Shown piece by piece: positions 8,344-15,938 of a stretch of DNA of 20,350 bases. The position numbers were made by a program, and so were the translations under genes. The DNA is from JAEUKQ01 sp044227605. Its GTDB lineage: Bacteria > Pseudomonadota > Alphaproteobacteria > JAEUKQ01. Position 1 is the stretch's first letter. The number at the start of each line of letters is the position of its first letter. The stretch spans positions 1-20,350 of the forward strand of contig JBGAWJ010000020.1 in assembly GCA_044227605.1 (NCBI GenBank). The letters are read 5' to 3'. Below the pieces are notes generated by a model. It was not told the DNA's origin. It did no database searches and worked only from the letters and a program-made list of their open reading frames with translations.

Positions 8344-9288
8344 TTAAGCAGGCAAGCGTTTCTTTTGCGTTAAAGCGTCCAAACAGGCCATCCGTACGGC
8401 TACCCCCATTTCAACTTGCTCTAATATGGCACTATAGCTAAAATTATCGGCCACTTGTCCGGAAATTTCAACGCCTCTATTGATGGGGCCAGCCGCCATG
8501 ACCAAAACATCGGGTTTGGCATGTTTTAATTTTTCCATCGTTAGGCCAAAAAAATCCATATATTCTTCTAGGGAAGGGACAAAAGCCCCTTGCATCCGTT
8601 CTTGTTGCAGCCGCAACATGATAATAACATCTGCGTCCTTAAAACCTTCCGGAAGATTATAATAAATCTGGATATTGGGTTGGGAAAAATATTGCGGTAT
8701 TAAAGTTCGTGGTCCGACCAGATGAAGCTGCGCCCCTAATTTTCCTAAAAGATGGATGTTAGAGCGGGCAACCCGGCTGTGCAGCACATCGCCGCAAATG
8801 GCGATTTTCAAGCCGCTGATATTCTTTTTATGCCGCTTAATGGTCAACGCGTCTAAAAGGGCTTGGGTTGGGTGTTCGTGGGTGCCATCCCCTGCATTAA
8901 TCACGGCGGCAGATGAAATTTGCTTGCTGATGAAATCTACGGAACCTGACTCAGGGTGACGGATGATCAAAACATCCAATTTCATCGCCTGTAAGGTCAA
9001 AACCATATCACGAATGGATTCACCCTTTTTAAGCGAACTGGTGGCAGTAGCAATATTGATAATGTCGGCCCCTAAGCGCTTGGCCGCCAGCTCAAAAGAG
9101 GTACGGGTACGGGTTGATTCTTCAAAAAATAAATTGATGACTGTCAAGCCCTTCAACAAGGAACGCTGGTTTTGGACAAAAGAAGGATGGGTATAATTTT
9201 CGGCCAAGGCTAGGAAAGCCTGAATTTCTAAGGCAGATAGGTCTTCAATGGCTAAAAGATGTTGGGGAAATGAAACCGCTGCAGCCAT
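8344..9288 (-). CDS. pyrB: Aspartate carbamoyltransferase catalytic subunit
   Basis: Joins carbamoyl phosphate and L-aspartate to N-carbamoyl-aspartate in pyrimidine synthesis. Seen in its 314 residues: FFEESTRTRTSFELAAKRLG, which holds the carbamoyl-phosphate-binding STRTR signature; a KKGES loop; DGTHEHPTQALLDALT; GDVLHSRVARSN; and MLRLQQERM, which holds the aspartate-binding RxQxER. One motif is unusual: where relatives usually have HPGP or HPAP before NRG, this protein has MAAGPINRG, so the histidine and first proline are replaced by alanines. The ATG at 9288 has a strong AGGTGG site. No pyrI is present, and a PyrC' gene follows, which fits the class of ATCase that assembles with a dihydroorotase-like subunit. 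It is 83 bp downstream of infC, so it may also have its own promoter. Confidence 0.97.
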   Translation of the reverse strand: MAAAVSFPQHLLAIEDLSALEIQAFLALAENYTHPSFVQNQRSLLKGLTVINLFFEESTRTRTSFELAAKRLGADIINIATATSSLKKGESIRDMVLTLQAMKLDVLIIRHPESGSVDFISKQISSAAVINAGDGTHEHPTQALLDALTIKRHKKNISGLKIAICGDVLHSRVARSNIHLLGKLGAQLHLVGPRTLIPQYFSQPNIQIYYNLPEGFKDADVIIMLRLQQERMQGAFVPSLEEYMDFFGLTMEKLKHAKPDVLVMAAGPINRGVEISGQVADNFSYSAILEQVEMGVAVRMACLDALTQKKRLPA

Positions 9289-9371
9289 TCAACCACCTTT
9301 ATTTATACCACCTGTTTGCCAACAATCGCATAGGTAATCTAGCAGAGAGTGGAGCGTAGGGTTAGCATAGC

Positions 9372-9932
9372 CTATGACTTATTAGGGGCCAGCGCCATCA
9401 CCATCTGGCGCCCTTCCAATCTTGGGGATTGCTCAATTTTTGCCTTGTCGCCTAAATCTGTCCGCATCCGCTCAAGCAACTGCATTCCCAAATCGTGGTG
9501 CATCATTTCCCGGCCGCGGAAGCGCAAAGTTACCCTGACTTTATCACCTTCATCCAAGAAACGGACAATCGATTTCAATTTCACGTCATAATCGTGGTCA
9601 TCAATGCCAGGACGGATTTTGATTTCTTTGATTTCAATAACCTTTTGTTTCTTTTTGGCTTCATTCCGGCGTTTTTGTGCCTCATACTTATATTTACCGT
9701 AATCTAATATCTTGCATACGGGCGGGCTGGCATTCGGAGAAACCTCAATCAGATCAAGACCTGCTTCCATTGCCTTGGCCAAGGCAACTTTAAGGGGAAC
9801 AACCCCAACCATCTCCCCTTCAGCGTCAATTAAACGGACCGTGCTTGAATTAATCTGTTGGTTAACGCGAGTGGTGTCACGTTCGGTATTGGCGGGATTT
9901 GTGGAAGAATTTGTTGTATTAAAATTAACCAT
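9372..9932 (-). CDS. infC: Translation initiation factor IF-3
   Basis: IF-3 binds the 30S subunit, keeps the subunits apart and checks the initiator tRNA. The 186-residue protein has the N-terminal domain (TRVNQQINSSTVRLID ... DLIEVSPNASPPVCKILDYGKYKYE), the basic linker (QKRRNEAKKKQ) and the C-terminal domain (IKEIKIRPGIDDHDYDVK ... VTLRFRGREMMH ... MALAPNK). The start is a normal ATG at 9932 with GAGG four bases before it. This differs from the AUU/AUC starts used for infC autoregulation in enteric bacteria and some others, so that control is not evident here. It follows thrS by 42 bp, the classic thrS-infC pairing, but rpmI and rplT do not follow; pyrB does. Confidence 0.98.
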   Translation of the reverse strand: MVNFNTTNSSTNPANTERDTTRVNQQINSSTVRLIDAEGEMVGVVPLKVALAKAMEAGLDLIEVSPNASPPVCKILDYGKYKYEAQKRRNEAKKKQKVIEIKEIKIRPGIDDHDYDVKLKSIVRFLDEGDKVRVTLRFRGREMMHHDLGMQLLERMRTDLGDKAKIEQSPRLEGRQMVMALAPNKS

Positions 9933-9974
9933 TTCACCTCGGTAAAGTTATTAATAAGGATCGAAAATAAAAGA

Positions 9975-11888
9975 TTATACGGGTTGTTGACATTCTTGTT
10001 GTAATTGTTGGATAGCCGCCTCCAGGGAAACAATTTCCTGATCTTTGCCAGATAGGCGGCGAATGGCTACTTGTTGCTGCTCTGCTTCGCGGTTGCCCAC
10101 CACAAAAATCAAGGGAACCTTGCTTTCGCTATGCTCGCGGATTTTATAGGTAATTTTTTCATTACGGATATCCAAATGAACACGGATATTAGCCTTTCGA
10201 AGTTTTTGGTAAATATCTTTCGCATAATCAGCGCTGGCATCGGTAATATTAGCAACAACCACCTGCAGTGGGGCCAGCCATAGGGGGAAGCGTCCGCCAT
10301 GATGCTCAATCAAAATTCCCATAAACCGCTCCATCGAACCCAGTACCGCACGATGCAGCATCACGGGGCGACGTTTTGTGCCGTCTTCTGCAATATAAGA
10401 GGCTTCTAATCTTTCCGGCAAAATATAGTCCACCTGTAACGTGCCACACTGCCAAATACGCCCGATACTGTCGCGTAAATAAAATTCAAGTTTTGGACCA
10501 TAAAAAGCCCCTTCAGCGGGATTAACCGTATAAGCTAAACCAGCTTCCTTAACGGCCTTGTGCAAAATTTGCTCAGCTTTATCCCAAGTGGCATCATTTC
10601 CGGCCCTTAGGGTTGGCCGATCCGCAAGTTTAACGCTGAATTCTGGAAACCCCAGATCGCGATACATTTTTTCAAGCAAACGGCAGAAAGCGACTGTTTC
10701 GCCGATAACTTGGTCTTCCGTGCAAAAAATATGGGCATCATCCTGGGTAAAGGAACGCACCCGCATAATCCCGTGCAAGGCGCCAGATGGCTCATTACGG
10801 TGACAACAGCCAAATTCAGCCATGCGCAGCGGTAAATCACGATAACTAGTGACACCCTGGCGAAAAATTTGAACGTGAGCCGGACAACTCATCGGTTTAA
10901 GCCCTAAAGTCTGCCCCTCTTCAGAGAAGACGAACATGTCTTTCCGGAATTTCTCCCAATGTCCTGATTTTTCCCAAAGGGAGCGATCGTATAAAAGCGG
11001 TGTTTTCACTTCCTGATAATCATATTGTGCCAATTGGCTACGCACATAATTCTCAAGCGTCCGGTATAGCGTCCACCCTTTCGGATGCCAAAACACACTA
11101 CCAACCGCTTCTTCCTGTAAATGGAAAAGGTCCATCGAACGCCCTAAACGCCGATGGTCGCGTTTTTCCGCTTCCTCCAGTTGCAAAAGATAATCGGTCA
11201 ATTGCTGTTCATTCGCCCAGCAAGTGCCATAAATGCGTTGTAATTTGGCATTGTTGGCATCACCCCGCCAATAAGATCCGGCTATTTTTGTAAGGCGAAA
11301 AGCTTTGCCCAATTGGCTGGTACCCGTCAGATGCGGACCGGTGCACAAATCAACAAAATCGCCCTGTTGGTATACGCTGATTTGTTCATGAGCAGGGATG
11401 GTTGCAACATGTTCGGCTTTAAAAATCTCGCCCTTACTTTTGAAAAATTTGATAGCCTGGTCGCGCGACCATATATGGCGGGTAATGGGCAAATTACGGG
11501 TAACGATTTCCTGCATCCGTTTTTCAATTTTTGGCAAATCTTCAAGAGTAAAAGGGACTTCCCTGGCAAAATCATAATAAAAGCCGTTTTCGATGGCAGG
11601 GCCAAAGGTGATTTGCGTGCCGGGAAATAATTCTTGGACAGCTTGGGCTAGAACATGGGCGCAATCATGGCGCAAAATTTCAAGTCCCAACGGCTCTTCG
11701 CGGTTGATGAACTCGATTTTGGCTTGGTCGGGAATGATAGCCGATAAGTCACTAGCAATCCCATTGATTTTGATGGCGATCACCTGTTTAGGGGCTGATA
11801 AGCGCTTGGCGATCTCATAGCCCTTCAAGTTGGTAGGGAACTGATGAACAGCCCCATCAGCAGTAATAATTGATGGCATAATACCCAT
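9975..11888 (-). CDS. thrS: Threonyl-tRNA synthetase
   Basis: A class II synthetase that charges tRNA-Thr, 637 residues, full length. The TGS domain occupies about residues 5-64. The editing domain follows with HDCAH (73-77) and a later DLCTGPH carrying the other zinc-site-like residues. The catalytic core shows MSCPAHVQIF with the zinc cysteine, motif 2 around EFGCCHRNEPSG with DDAHIFC, and motif 3 as LHRAVLGSMERF. The anticodon-binding domain (APLQVVVANITD to the end) closes the protein. The ATG at 11888 has no clear ribosome site; a second in-frame ATG at 11879 is possible. A 6-bp hairpin covers the place where the ribosome site would lie. The gene starts 66 bp after the WYL regulator and heads the thrS-infC unit. 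Confidence 0.98.
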   Translation of the reverse strand: MGIMPSIITADGAVHQFPTNLKGYEIAKRLSAPKQVIAIKINGIASDLSAIIPDQAKIEFINREEPLGLEILRHDCAHVLAQAVQELFPGTQITFGPAIENGFYYDFAREVPFTLEDLPKIEKRMQEIVTRNLPITRHIWSRDQAIKFFKSKGEIFKAEHVATIPAHEQISVYQQGDFVDLCTGPHLTGTSQLGKAFRLTKIAGSYWRGDANNAKLQRIYGTCWANEQQLTDYLLQLEEAEKRDHRRLGRSMDLFHLQEEAVGSVFWHPKGWTLYRTLENYVRSQLAQYDYQEVKTPLLYDRSLWEKSGHWEKFRKDMFVFSEEGQTLGLKPMSCPAHVQIFRQGVTSYRDLPLRMAEFGCCHRNEPSGALHGIMRVRSFTQDDAHIFCTEDQVIGETVAFCRLLEKMYRDLGFPEFSVKLADRPTLRAGNDATWDKAEQILHKAVKEAGLAYTVNPAEGAFYGPKLEFYLRDSIGRIWQCGTLQVDYILPERLEASYIAEDGTKRRPVMLHRAVLGSMERFMGILIEHHGGRFPLWLAPLQVVVANITDASADYAKDIYQKLRKANIRVHLDIRNEKITYKIREHSESKVPLIFVVGNREAEQQQVAIRRLSGKDQEIVSLEAAIQQLQQECQQPV

Positions 11889-11891
11889 AAA

Positions 11892-11907
11892 GTGAAAGCA
11901 ATTTCAC
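11892..11907 (-). repeat. Small inverted repeat in the thrS leader
   Basis: GTGAAA (11892-11897) and TTTCAC (11902-11907) are perfect inverted copies around a 4-base loop. The hairpin would form in the thrS mRNA at about 4 to 19 bases before the ATG, replacing a normal ribosome-binding site. It might affect translation of thrS; short repeats like this also occur by chance. Confidence 0.35.
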
Positions 11908-11909
11908 CC

Positions 11910-11938
11910 AATGTGACCAAGATTTTGGTGGATGTCAA
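11910..11938 (-). promoter_or_regulatory. Possible thrS promoter
   Basis: On the minus strand a perfect -35 box TTGACA (11938-11933) is followed, after 17 bases, by CACATT (11915-11910), which matches three of six positions of the -10 consensus. It lies in the 66-bp gap between the WYL regulator and thrS, at the right distance for a short thrS leader. The weak -10 box keeps this tentative. Confidence 0.4.
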
Positions 11939-11954
11939 GATTTTAGCAAAATAT

Positions 11955-12689
11955 TCAGATTGGTTCTGCCAGATTTTCAATGTGATTGAAGAAAATTTTT
12001 TCGCTGCGGGATTTAAAAAAATCTGGTTGGATAACAGCGTTTTGGATGCGGTCAATTCGAAAGAAACGCACCGCCACCCGCGACGGGTCCCAAGCCAAGA
12101 GATACCATACTGGCCAATTTAATAAAAGGAATTGGGGCTCGATCAAGCGGCTGGTTATTTCTTGCCGTTCATTTTGATAGGTAATGAATAAATAACGCAT
12201 CTCAAAAAAAGCCTGTTGGATGGGGGCTGCCCCTACCGATAATTTTTGACGGTAATTTCCCATGACCTGGTCTGAAGCCAATCCCCCAACCAGGATCCGA
12301 CGTTGTAGGGATATGATATTGCGGCGTTGTGATTCGGGGAAGGCCAATGTAATTTTGCGGCGGATTATTTTTAAATTTCCTAAAAACAAGGGGGAGCCCA
12401 GTTTTTCCATAATGGCCAAGCTTAGTAGCAAATTAATGCTTTCCAGGTAATTGACTTGTAATTTCCCCATGCCCCAACCACGTTGTATGCGAATGCCACC
12501 ACCCCGGCCCCGATCGGTTTCAATCGGTATGCCTCTGGTGCGTAGAATATTAAGGTCACGCAATATTGTTCGTGTGCTGACACCCAGTTTATAGGAAACA
12601 TAAGCAATTGTTAGGGAATCTTGGGATTTTAATAATCCCACCAATTCATCCAACCGCTCCAGATGTGATTGATCATTCATTTTACCCAT
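11955..12689 (-). CDS. YafY-family transcriptional regulator (HTH plus WYL domain)
   Basis: A 244-residue DNA-binding regulator. The N-terminal winged HTH of the DeoR-like/HTH_11 type is visible: RLDELVGLLKSQDSLTIAYV, then KLGVSTRTILRDLNILRTRG with the recognition helix, and a glycine-rich wing (DRGRGGGIRI). The C-terminal part fits a WYL ligand-sensing domain: SRLIEPQFLLLNW, VWYLLAWDP and VRFFRIDRI follow the family pattern. WYL regulators typically sense a small molecule or nucleic acid and often control the gene next door. The start may be the ATG at 12689 or the in-frame ATG at 12680; the first lies only five bases from a perfect palindrome, which favours autoregulation. The divergent neighbour is a small monooxygenase-like gene, the likely target. 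The ligand is unknown. Confidence 0.88.
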   Translation of the reverse strand: MGKMNDQSHLERLDELVGLLKSQDSLTIAYVSYKLGVSTRTILRDLNILRTRGIPIETDRGRGGGIRIQRGWGMGKLQVNYLESINLLLSLAIMEKLGSPLFLGNLKIIRRKITLAFPESQRRNIISLQRRILVGGLASDQVMGNYRQKLSVGAAPIQQAFFEMRYLFITYQNERQEITSRLIEPQFLLLNWPVWYLLAWDPSRVAVRFFRIDRIQNAVIQPDFFKSRSEKIFFNHIENLAEPI

Positions 12690-12694
12690 TCAAC

Positions 12695-12719
12695 AAATAT
12701 GACATATTTTGTCATATTT
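12695..12719. promoter_or_regulatory. Perfect 25-bp palindrome, probable operator of the WYL regulator
   Basis: AAATATGACA (12695-12704) and TGTCATATTT (12710-12719) are perfect inverted 10-base arms around TATTT. The palindrome lies in the 104-bp gap between the divergent regulator and monooxygenase-like genes, just before the regulator's start codon. A dimeric HTH protein could bind it and control both genes. It lacks the strong GC stem and T-run of a terminator. Confidence 0.65.
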
Positions 12720-12793
12720 ATCCAGCATGATTTTTCGTGAGTAAGTGATGAACAACAATTTTAATCAATTTTTAAAAACCAGGAGAACATGAA

Positions 12794-13114
12794 ATGGATA
12801 AGCAAACTGTTGAATGGGCAGCATTCCAATTGAAGAAAAAGGTCAGTGAACAAGAGTTACTAAAAGCTTCTGATAATTTGCAGCAAGAATTTTTGCAAAA
12901 ACAACCCGGATTTATCCGGCGGGAATTGCTAAAAAAATCTGAGGGTAGTTATGTCGATATATTATGGTGGAAAACTAGGAAATATGCAGAACAGGCAAGC
13001 GATAAAGTGATGCAGCATCCGGCTTGTTTGGGGTATTTCCAACTGATGGATGCAGATTTAATGAACCCCAATGAAGCTCCAACCCATTTCCTGCAAGTTA
13101 AAACTTACCCTTAA
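12794..13114 (+). CDS. Small antibiotic biosynthesis monooxygenase (ABM)-like protein
   Basis: A 106-residue protein whose size and pattern suggest a ferredoxin-like dimeric alpha-beta barrel of the ABM superfamily. Seen: a first strand (VEWAAFQLKKKV), a helix (EQELLKASDNLQQEFLQ), the PGFIRRELLKKSEGSYVDILWWKT segment typical of such proteins, and a second helix and strand (ASDKVMQHPACLGYF ... FLQVKTYP). No signal peptide or membrane segment is seen. The ATG at 12794 has AGGAGA seven bases before it; an overlapping ATG at 12789 is out of frame and reads into a short peptide. It is divergent from the WYL regulator and shares its palindrome, so it is probably regulated by it. Family members range from heme- or quinone-acting oxygenases to stress proteins, so no substrate is proposed. 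Confidence 0.72.
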   Translation: MDKQTVEWAAFQLKKKVSEQELLKASDNLQQEFLQKQPGFIRRELLKKSEGSYVDILWWKTRKYAEQASDKVMQHPACLGYFQLMDADLMNPNEAPTHFLQVKTYP

Positions 13115-13175
13115 ATATTCCGCAGCTTAGTAAGCTTGATCGGTTTAGTTTAGGCATTGAGCGAGGACGGATAGA

Positions 13176-13206
13176 AAAAGGGCATGGACAAAACCCATGC
13201 CCTTTT
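13176..13206. terminator. Bidirectional Rho-independent terminator
   Basis: AAAAGGGCATGG (13176-13187) and CCATGCCCTTTT (13195-13206) form a perfect 12-bp stem with a 7-base loop. Read on the plus strand the stem ends in TTTT, and on the minus strand it ends in TTTTT. It sits between the converging monooxygenase-like gene (stop at 13114) and ald (stop at 13231), so it can end transcription from both sides. Confidence 0.9.
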
Positions 13207-13230
13207 GAAGGGTATCCTCAGAAAATCTAG

Positions 13231-14355
13231 CTAAATGGCTAACCCCAATAGTTTCTCTGCACTGACATAAGGCAACTTTAAAGCCTCAGCCACCGCTTGG
13301 TAAGTTAGTTTTCCTTCATGCACATTTAAGCCGTTGCGTAAATGCACATCATCCGCCAAGGCTTTCTTGTAACCCTTATTGGCTAAAGCCAAAATAAACG
13401 GCAAAGTCGCGTTGTTCAAGGCGAAAGTGGATGTGCGCGGAACGGCGCCTGGCATGTTGGCCACGCAATAATGGATCACGCCATCCACCACATAAGTGGG
13501 CTGGGCATGGGTGGTTGGCTTGCTGGTTTCGAAGCAGCCGCCTTGGTCGATGGCGATATCAACCACCACCGAGCCAGGACACATTTTTTTGATCATTTTA
13601 TGGGTCACCAGCCGCGGGGCTGCAGCGCCTGGTACCAGCACGGCACCAATCACCAAATCAGCGTCCGTCACATGGTTTTCAATGGCATCGACCGTCGAAT
13701 ATAAAGTGGTCAAGCGGGAACCAAATTGTTCATCCAACTGTTTCAAACGGTCAAGCGAGCGTTCGAGGATAACCACTTCAGCCTCCATCCCGATTGCCAT
13801 ACGGGCGGCATGGGTGCCCGATACGCCACCGCCGATGATCACGACTTTCGCAGGTGCAACCCCCGGGACACCGCCCAGTAAGATGCCAGTTCCGCCAACG
13901 CCTTTTTCCAAACAATGGGCGCCAACCTGGATGGACATGCGCCCCGCCACTTCACTCATCGGTGCTAGCAAAGGAAGACCACCGCGGCTGTTTGTCACGG
14001 TTTCATAAGCAATAGCTGTACAACCAGAGTCAAGCAATCCTTTGGTTTGTTCGGGGTCAGGGGCTAAATGCAAATAGGTGAATAAGATTTGTCCCCGACG
14101 CAGCCTTTTATATTCAGAGGCTTGCGGTTCCTTAACCTTGACTACCATTTCTGCTTTTTCAAATATTTCTTGGGCTGTTTTGGCAATTTTTGCTCCAGCC
14201 GCGATATAGGCTTGATCATCAAAGCCAATACCAAGGCCAGCGCCGGTTTCAACCAAAACCTGGTGACCATGATGAACCACTTCCCGAACACTCGAAGGAA
14301 CCATTCCAACCCGATATTCGTGGGTTTTAATTTCCTTCGGCACACCAATCAACAT
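13231..14355 (-). CDS. ald: Alanine dehydrogenase
   Basis: Catalyses L-alanine + NAD + water to pyruvate + ammonium + NADH, reversible. In its 374 residues the family's active-site residues are present: R15 (THEYRVG), K75 (VKVKEP), H96 (YLHLAP) and D270 (IAIDQGGCFE). The NAD-binding glycine motif is VVIIGGGVSGTHAARMA (171-187). The length matches the family. The ATG at 14355 has GGAAG six bases before it. It follows the aptA gene by 76 bp on the same strand and ends at a strong two-way terminator, so aptA-ald is a probable two-gene operon. With AptA it can recycle alanine to pyruvate. Confidence 0.98.
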   Translation of the reverse strand: MLIGVPKEIKTHEYRVGMVPSSVREVVHHGHQVLVETGAGLGIGFDDQAYIAAGAKIAKTAQEIFEKAEMVVKVKEPQASEYKRLRRGQILFTYLHLAPDPEQTKGLLDSGCTAIAYETVTNSRGGLPLLAPMSEVAGRMSIQVGAHCLEKGVGGTGILLGGVPGVAPAKVVIIGGGVSGTHAARMAIGMEAEVVILERSLDRLKQLDEQFGSRLTTLYSTVDAIENHVTDADLVIGAVLVPGAAAPRLVTHKMIKKMCPGSVVVDIAIDQGGCFETSKPTTHAQPTYVVDGVIHYCVANMPGAVPRTSTFALNNATLPFILALANKGYKKALADDVHLRNGLNVHEGKLTYQAVAEALKLPYVSAEKLLGLAI

Positions 14356-14431
14356 GATAATCTTCCTTTAATAAAGTTAATAATTGAATCTATATAAAGC
14401 CAGAAATAACGTACCCCAACACAAAACTTAT

Positions 14432-15769
14432 TTAGGCGAGTTTCTTTAACACTTCTGACAGGATGTTAAAAATAGCATCAATATGTTGTTTCTCCAGCAC
14501 TAAGGGCGGGGACAAGGCAATCGTATCACCGCTGGCTCTTACCAATAAACCCTTTTCATAACAATCCAGGAAAGTTTGGAACCCACGTTTGCCTGGTTTT
14601 CCGGGAATGGCTTCCAGCTCAATACCTGCTATAATACCAATGTTACGGATGTCAATAACATGAGGTAACCCCTTTAAGGAATGAGCAGCTTCTTGCCAAT
14701 AGGGGGCAAGGGACTTGGCATTTTCAAAAATTTTACCTTTTTTATAAACATCCAAGGTTGCAATCCCTGCGGCACAGGCACTCGGATGGCCGGAATAGGT
14801 ATAGCCATGGAACAGCTCAATGCTGGCACCGTCACTGCCCTGTATCATGGTGTCATAAATAGATTGCCTGACAAACACGGCACCCATGGGGAAAGCACCA
14901 TTGGTGATACCTTTAGCGGTCGTGATCATGTCCGGCATAACATCAAAATATTGGGCAGCAAAAGCTGTCCCTAACCGGCCAAAGCCAGTAATAACTTCGT
15001 CAAAAATCAGCAAAATTCCGTATTTATCACAAATTTCTCGTAGCCTCTTCAAATATCCTTTGGGTGGAACCAGCACACCGGTTGATCCAGCAACCGGTTC
15101 GACAATCACTGCGGCAATATTTGAGGCATCATGCAAGGCCACAATCCGCTCTAATTCATTGGCTAGCTCAACGCCATCCTTCGGTTCACCCTTACTGAAG
15201 GCGTTTTTTGCCAAGTCATGGGTATGGGATAAGTGGTCAACACCTGTCAATAAGCCGCCGAATGCTTTGCGGTTATTAACCATGCCGCCAACCGATATGT
15301 CGCCGAAGCCAACACCGTGGTAACCGCGGTCCCGCCCGATCAAGCGTTGTCTGGTTCCTTGGCCTTTGGCCCGGTGGTACGCCAATGCAATTTTTAAAGC
15401 GGAATCGACTGCTTCTGATCCTGAATTTGTAAAGAACACATGATTTAAGTCACCGGGGGTGATGGTGGTTAGTTTAGAGGCAAATTCGAACGCCAAAGGA
15501 TGAGCCATTTGGAAGCAAGGTGCATAATCCAATTTTTCAATTTGGTTACGGACGGCCTCGGTAATCTCTGGGCGACCATGGCCTGCATTCACACACCATA
15601 ATCCGGCTGCACCATCCAAAATGCGATTACCTTCAACGGTGGTGTAATACATGCCAGCCGCACTCACCAATAAACGTGGCTTTGCCTTGAATTGTTTGTT
15701 AGCGGTAAAAGGCATCCAAAATGCTTCAAGATTATTTGGGATCTGCGAAGTTGGTGTTTCTGTTTTCAT
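14432..15769 (-). CDS. aptA: Omega-amino acid:pyruvate aminotransferase (class III, PLP)
   Basis: A fold-type I class III transaminase that moves the amino group of an omega-amino acid (typically beta-alanine) to pyruvate, giving alanine and a semialdehyde. Numbered from the ATG at 15775, the N-terminal AFWMPFTANKQFK (18-30) and GAAGLWCVNAGHG (55-67) are typical of the omega-amino acid:pyruvate branch. The PLP-site motif NSGSEAVDSA (117-126), the GYHG loop (151-154), D259 in IFDEVITGFGRLG, and the PLP lysine K288 in TTAKGITNGAFPMG are present. The start is uncertain: AGGA lies two bases before the ATG at 15775 but eight before the ATG at 15769, so I prefer 15769. It is upstream of ald in the same direction. 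The true substrate could also be another omega-amine; the beta-alanine role is an inference from family and neighbour. Confidence 0.94.
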   Translation of the reverse strand: MKTETPTSQIPNNLEAFWMPFTANKQFKAKPRLLVSAAGMYYTTVEGNRILDGAAGLWCVNAGHGRPEITEAVRNQIEKLDYAPCFQMAHPLAFEFASKLTTITPGDLNHVFFTNSGSEAVDSALKIALAYHRAKGQGTRQRLIGRDRGYHGVGFGDISVGGMVNNRKAFGGLLTGVDHLSHTHDLAKNAFSKGEPKDGVELANELERIVALHDASNIAAVIVEPVAGSTGVLVPPKGYLKRLREICDKYGILLIFDEVITGFGRLGTAFAAQYFDVMPDMITTAKGITNGAFPMGAVFVRQSIYDTMIQGSDGASIELFHGYTYSGHPSACAAGIATLDVYKKGKIFENAKSLAPYWQEAAHSLKGLPHVIDIRNIGIIAGIELEAIPGKPGKRGFQTFLDCYEKGLLVRASGDTIALSPPLVLEKQHIDAIFNILSEVLKKLA

Positions 15770-15903
15770 AGGCATAATCCTAATTCAGAAAGAATAACCG
15801 ATTAAAACCGACAACAGCATAAACAATCCCTTTACCGGATGGCAATAAAATAATGGTGGCTATTCATGGCCAGGGCATTTCCAAGCATAGCGTAGGACAA
15901 GCG

Positions 15904-15938
15904 AAAAAAACGGCGCTCATGTTCTTTACCTATCGCCG
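15904..15938 (-). terminator. Possible terminator overlapping the lipB stop
   Basis: On the minus strand CGGCG (15938-15934) and CGCCG (15915-15911) can pair as a 5-bp GC stem around an 18-base loop and are followed by seven T (15910-15904). The lipB stop codon lies in the loop. The T-run is convincing but the stem is short and the loop long, so confidence is limited. Confidence 0.4.

Noticed and set aside
13496..14008. 170-codon open frame on the plus strand inside ald
   Set aside because: It lies entirely opposite the alanine dehydrogenase gene, which has all its family motifs. The frame resembles no known protein and is a shadow.
14886..15323. 145-codon open frame on the plus strand inside aptA
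   Set aside because: It is antisense to the conserved aminotransferase core and has no recognisable domain or ribosome site.
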